Assembly (NCBI GenBank): GCA_902462665.1
Contig: CABQCM010000046.1
Span: 1 to 8,099, forward strand
Origin: an uncultured Oscillospiraceae bacterium
GTDB taxonomy: Bacteria; Bacillota; Clostridia; Oscillospirales; Acutalibacteraceae
Length of the DNA: 8,099 nt
Reading direction: 5' to 3'
The position numbers and the translations under genes are program-made. Each line of letters opens with the position of its first letter. Position 1 is the stretch's first letter. The notes under the pieces were generated by a model, which did not search any database, was not told where the DNA came from, and saw only the letters and a list, made by a program, of their open reading frames with translations. Below are positions 5,405-8,099 of this stretch, in pieces.

Positions 5405-6559
5405 TTGAGTAAACGCATTGTACTCTTAGGCTCGACCGGGTCGATCGGAACCCAGGCGCTGGACGTGGTGCGCCGCTGTGGCTATGTCGTCGATGGTTTG
5501 TGCGCTCTGCGGGATATCGACTGTTTGGAGGAGCAGATACGTCAATTTCGCCCCGCCGTGGCGGCAGTTCAGAACGAGGCTGCGGCGTTGGAGCTTAGGC
5601 GCCGTGTAACCGGCCTTCCCACGGAAATTCTCGCCGGGGAAGATGGGGTGCTCACGGTAGCCGCTCAGACAGCCGACGTTACCCTCAACGCCATCGTTGG
5701 TATCGCCGGGCTGCGGCCTACCCTGGCCGCGCTGGAACAGGGGCAGAATTTGGCCTTGGCCAATAAAGAATCTTTGGTGGCGGCAGGCGACCTAGTGCTC
5801 GCGCTGGCCAAGCAAAAAGGTGGCAGTATCCATCCGGTGGACAGCGAACATTCGGCCATCTTTCAGTGCCTGCTGGCTGCGCCGCCTCATCGCTCGTGCA
5901 AAAAGATTCTGCTCACCGCCTCGGGCGGTCCCTTTTTTGGCCGCACTAAGGAGGAACTGCGCCACGTCACCCTGGAGGAAACGCTGCGTCATCCCAATTG
6001 GAACATGGGCGCTAAGATTACTGTCGATTCCGCCACGATGATGAACAAAGGACTGGAGGTCATTGAAGCGGTTCATTTGTTTGGCCTGCCGCAGGAGCGC
6101 ATCGAGGTCGTGGTACATCGGGAAAGCATCATCCATTCGATGGTGGAGTTTGACGACAATGCCATCGTCGCTCAGCTTTCGTCGCCCGATATGCGCATTC
6201 CCATTCAATACGCTCTGACCTATCCCGATCGGGTTTGTTCTCCAGTGGAAGAATTGTCTTTTTCCAAGATCGCTAGCATGAGCTTTTTTGCTCCCGACGA
6301 CCAGGCGTTTCCCTGTCTGCCCACCTGCCGGGAAGCCATTCGGCGCGGCGGACTTTACCCTGCCGCCGTCAATGGCGCAAACGAGGAAGCGGTTGGCGCG
6401 TTTTTGCGTGGGGAGATTCGGTTTGATCACATTAGCGAGCTGGTGCTGCGCACGCTGGAGGACGAATATCCCACCCGTTTCGATTCGGTCGAGGAGGTCT
6501 TTGAGGCAGACCGGCGCGCCCGGGAAGGTGTATTACAACGTCGAAAGCGTTTATACTAA
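5405..6559 (+). CDS. dxr: 1-deoxy-D-xylulose 5-phosphate reductoisomerase
   Basis: Dxr carries out the NADPH-dependent rearrangement and reduction of DXP to MEP, the first committed step of the MEP isoprenoid pathway and the target of fosmidomycin. The protein has 384 residues, the usual length. It shows the NADPH fold GSTGSIGTQALDVV (9-22), ANKESLV with Lys121, the metal ligands Asp146 and Glu148 (PVDSEHSAIFQ) and Glu218 (NKGLEVIEA), the substrate-phosphate residues Ser173 (TASGGPF), His196, Asn214 and Lys215, and the NGANEEAV stretch (323-330). Translation starts at a TTG, 7 bases after GGGAGA (5392-5397); no better start lies nearby. It follows cdsA by 15 bases, so the two are surely cotranscribed. 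It shares its pathway with ispG downstream. Confidence 0.97.
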   Translation: MSKRIVLLGSTGSIGTQALDVVRRCGYVVDGLCALRDIDCLEEQIRQFRPAVAAVQNEAAALELRRRVTGLPTEILAGEDGVLTVAAQTADVTLNAIVGIAGLRPTLAALEQGQNLALANKESLVAAGDLVLALAKQKGGSIHPVDSEHSAIFQCLLAAPPHRSCKKILLTASGGPFFGRTKEELRHVTLEETLRHPNWNMGAKITVDSATMMNKGLEVIEAVHLFGLPQERIEVVVHRESIIHSMVEFDDNAIVAQLSSPDMRIPIQYALTYPDRVCSPVEELSFSKIASMSFFAPDDQAFPCLPTCREAIRRGGLYPAAVNGANEEAVGAFLRGEIRFDHISELVLRTLEDEYPTRFDSVEEVFEADRRAREGVLQRRKRLY

Positions 6560-6565
6560 TTCCAA

Positions 6566-6582
6566 GCGGTCTATGGGGCCGC
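6566..6582 (+). other. Hairpin between dxr and rseP
   Basis: GCGGTC (6566-6571) can pair with GGCCGC (6577-6582), with one G-U pair and the loop TATGG. The bases after it (GCTAATTTC) are not a U tract, so termination is not expected. It is a possible mRNA stability or processing element. Confidence 0.35.
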
Positions 6583-6615
6583 GCTAATTTCAACGAAATG
6601 ATATGAGGTGATCGG

Positions 6616-7686
6616 ATGCTTTCCTTGTCCATCGCATCGGTATGGCAGACGGTATGGCCTATTTTGGTGGCCGTTCTGCTGTTTGGGGTGGTCATCTTTC
6701 TGCATGAATGCGGTCATTTTCTCTTTGCCAAGCTGTTCGGGGTCAAGGTCAACGAGTTCGCGGTTGGATTCGGCCCCACCCTGTTCAAATTTGGCAAAGG
6801 GGAAACCACCTATTCCTTGCGTCTGCTGCCCTTTGGCGGCTTCTGCGCGATGGAGGGCGAGGACGAGGCGAGCGACAACGAACGCTCCTTTTCCAAAAAA
6901 CCGGTTTGGAAGCGCATGGTAATTACCGTTGCCGGTGCGATGAACAACCTGATTCTCGGTCTGCTGCTTGTCAGCGTACTGCTTGCCATGGACGGTGTCT
7001 ACGGCACCCGAGAGGTCGCTAAGTTTGCCGACAGCGCCATGAGCCAAAGCACAGGTCTTCAGGTTGGAGACGAAATTTTAAAAATTGACGGCCGCAGCAT
7101 TTACTGCGCGACCGATATCAGCTACATGCTCATGAACAGCCGCGATGCGTCGGTCGATATGGTGGTGCGGCGCGACGGGATGAAAACCGAGCTGCCGGGC
7201 GTTACCTTCCGCACACAAGAGGTGGAGGGTCACACCATGATTGACCTCGACTTTAAAGTGCTTGGTCAATCGGTTTCCATCCTGCATCCCTTCTCGTTTA
7301 TCAAGGAGGCTTTTCTGGAAACCGTTTCGCTAGGGCGGTTGGTCTGGATGTCGCTGTTTGACATGCTGACCGGGCGGTATGGTCTCAATGAAATCATGGG
7401 GCCGGTCGGTATCATCAACGAGACCGGCAAGGCCATTACCATGGGGCTGGAAAACGTTTTATACATTTTGGCGTTGCTGACCGTCAATCTGGGTATTATG
7501 AATCTGCTTCCCTTGCCCGCTCTCGACGGCGGCCGGCTTATTTTCTTGGCCATTGAGGGAATCCGGCGCAAACCCATTCCGGCCAAATATGAGGGCTGGA
7601 TACACGGCGCTGGTCTGGCGGCCCTTCTGCTACTTTCGGTTTTTATTATGGGCAACGATATTTGGCGGCTCATTCGGGGCGGCTAA
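6616..7686 (+). CDS. rseP: RseP/RasP-type site-2 intramembrane zinc metalloprotease
   Basis: This M50 protease cuts membrane-spanning segments of trimmed anti-sigma factors and remnant signal peptides. The protein has 356 residues, shorter than Bacillus RasP (about 420) but normal for clostridia. The first membrane segment (about 13-34) carries the zinc motif HECGH (30-34). A second follows at about 102-124. A single PDZ-like domain (about 125-215; GLQVGDEILKIDG) faces outward. The third segment (about 280-299) leads into NLLPLPALDGGR, with the zinc-ligand Asp304 in the LDG motif (303-305), and the last lies at 331-347. GAGGTG (6605-6610) is 5 bases before the ATG. The gap is 56 bases from dxr and 68 to ispG. 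Cys32 in the zinc motif, where Phe or Leu is common, is a minor oddity. Confidence 0.95.
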   Translation: MLSLSIASVWQTVWPILVAVLLFGVVIFLHECGHFLFAKLFGVKVNEFAVGFGPTLFKFGKGETTYSLRLLPFGGFCAMEGEDEASDNERSFSKKPVWKRMVITVAGAMNNLILGLLLVSVLLAMDGVYGTREVAKFADSAMSQSTGLQVGDEILKIDGRSIYCATDISYMLMNSRDASVDMVVRRDGMKTELPGVTFRTQEVEGHTMIDLDFKVLGQSVSILHPFSFIKEAFLETVSLGRLVWMSLFDMLTGRYGLNEIMGPVGIINETGKAITMGLENVLYILALLTVNLGIMNLLPLPALDGGRLIFLAIEGIRRKPIPAKYEGWIHGAGLAALLLLSVFIMGNDIWRLIRGG

Positions 7687-7713
7687 TGTCCTTTCCCGAC
7701 TTTAACAACGAGC

Positions 7714-7758
7714 ATGGATTACGAATTAGAGCTTATCCCAAGGGAGGATGCGCAATGA
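7714..7758 (+). other. Tiny ORF overlapping the ispG start, in frame with rseP
   Basis: An ATG at 7714 opens 14 codons (MDYELELIPREDAQ) and stops at a TGA whose first two bases are the last two of the ispG ATG (ATGA overlap). It is in the same frame as rseP, with no other stop after the rseP TAA at 7684-7686. It has no clear ribosome binding site, so it may be chance. If translated, by initiation or rare read-through of the rseP stop, it would couple to ispG. Confidence 0.15.
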
Positions 7759-8099
7759 CCAGTATACGACAGGTTCAGGTAGGGAAAGTACGTATCGGCG
7801 CACGCGCGCCGGTCAGTATACAGTCGATGCTGAGCGTTCCCGCATCCGATATCGCCGGCAGCATCGCTCAGGCAAACGAGCTTTCGGCGGCCGGGTGTGA
7901 AATTATCCGCGCCGCCGTCCCCGATCGCGCTTCGGTTCCCCTCATCGCGGCTCTCAAGGAGCAATGCGACCGCCCCATTGTGGCCGATATCCATTACGAT
8001 TATCGCATCGCGCTCGAGTGCGTGGCGGCCGGAGTGGACAAAATCCGCATCAATCCTGGTAACATTGGCGATCGACAGCGGGTCAAAGCGGTAGCGGAC
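7755..8099 (+). CDS. ispG: 4-hydroxy-3-methylbut-2-en-1-yl diphosphate synthase, 3' end outside window
   Basis: IspG (GcpE) is the iron-sulfur enzyme that converts MEcPP to HMBPP, the penultimate MEP-pathway step. The window holds its first 115 codons. GGGAGG (7742-7747) lies 7 bases before the ATG. Visible family motifs are VGKVRIG (9-15), PVSIQSM (19-25), AGCEIIRAAVPD (46-57), VADIHYDYRIALE (76-88) and GVDKIRINPGNIG (93-105), part of the TIM-barrel domain that binds substrate phosphates. The C-terminal cluster-binding domain lies beyond the edge. The stretch after QSM is unusual: LSVPASDI where the family generally has TNTxTxDV. It belongs with dxr in pathway and operon. Confidence 0.95.
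   Translation, partial: MTSIRQVQVGKVRIGARAPVSIQSMLSVPASDIAGSIAQANELSAAGCEIIRAAVPDRASVPLIAALKEQCDRPIVADIHYDYRIALECVAAGVDKIRINPGNIGDRQRVKAVAD

Noticed and set aside
5792..6430. Minus-strand open frame of 212 codons
   Set aside because: It is a complement of the conserved dxr coding region, without a start context or family match.
7735..7749. Short hairpin over the ispG ribosome binding site (ATCC/GGAT or CCC/GGG)
   Set aside because: The stems are 3-4 pairs and exclude each other; too weak to claim control.
1..8099. CRISPR array, tRNA, rRNA, insertion sequence or prophage signs
   Set aside because: I saw no regularly spaced repeats, tRNA-like cloverleaf, rRNA segments, transposase or terminal inverted repeats.

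Overview
The window looks like chromosome of a mid-GC Firmicute, probably class Clostridia (Oscillospirales-like). This rests on the gene order, strong GGAGG-type ribosome binding sites, sigma-A-type promoters, TTG starts and a clostridial-style secreted subtilase. The genus cannot be told from the sequence.

Layout. Positions 1-1914 (minus strand) hold the first 638 codons of an exported S8 (subtilisin-like) serine protease; its 3' end lies outside the window. A divergent intergenic region of about 500 bases follows. It holds a sigma-A-type promoter for the protease (2076-2104, minus), a 20-codon leader ORF with a near-perfect ribosome binding site in the protease 5' UTR (1953-2015, minus), several inverted repeats, and a sigma-A-type promoter (2290-2318, plus) whose -10 box abuts a small terminator-like hairpin with a T6 run. 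From 2421 to the right edge, all genes are on the plus strand in one compact cluster: pyrH, frr, uppS (broken), cdsA, dxr, rseP and the start of ispG.

The cluster joins nucleotide supply (UMP kinase), translation (ribosome recycling factor), isoprenoid synthesis (Dxr and IspG of the MEP pathway), use of isoprenoid for the cell-wall carrier lipid (UppS), phospholipid synthesis (CdsA) and regulated intramembrane proteolysis (RseP). The order is the familiar Firmicutes one, except that the rpsB-tsf pair that often precedes pyrH is replaced by the divergent protease. Gaps between genes are 15-77 bases, and several carry hairpins without a good U tract, which suggests mRNA processing or partial attenuation rather than full termination.

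The most striking observation is uppS. Its N-terminal 82 codons and C-terminal 139 codons are both well conserved but lie in different frames, and about 22 family residues at the join (around 4085) are missing. This fits a net loss of 3k+1, roughly 67, bases. As UppS is normally essential, this is either an assembly error or a real pseudogene backed by another copy. Other points worth a look are the leader ORF ahead of the protease, the protease's non-standard signature motifs around an intact catalytic triad, and the structured pyrH promoter region. I do not see a previously undescribed multi-gene system here.
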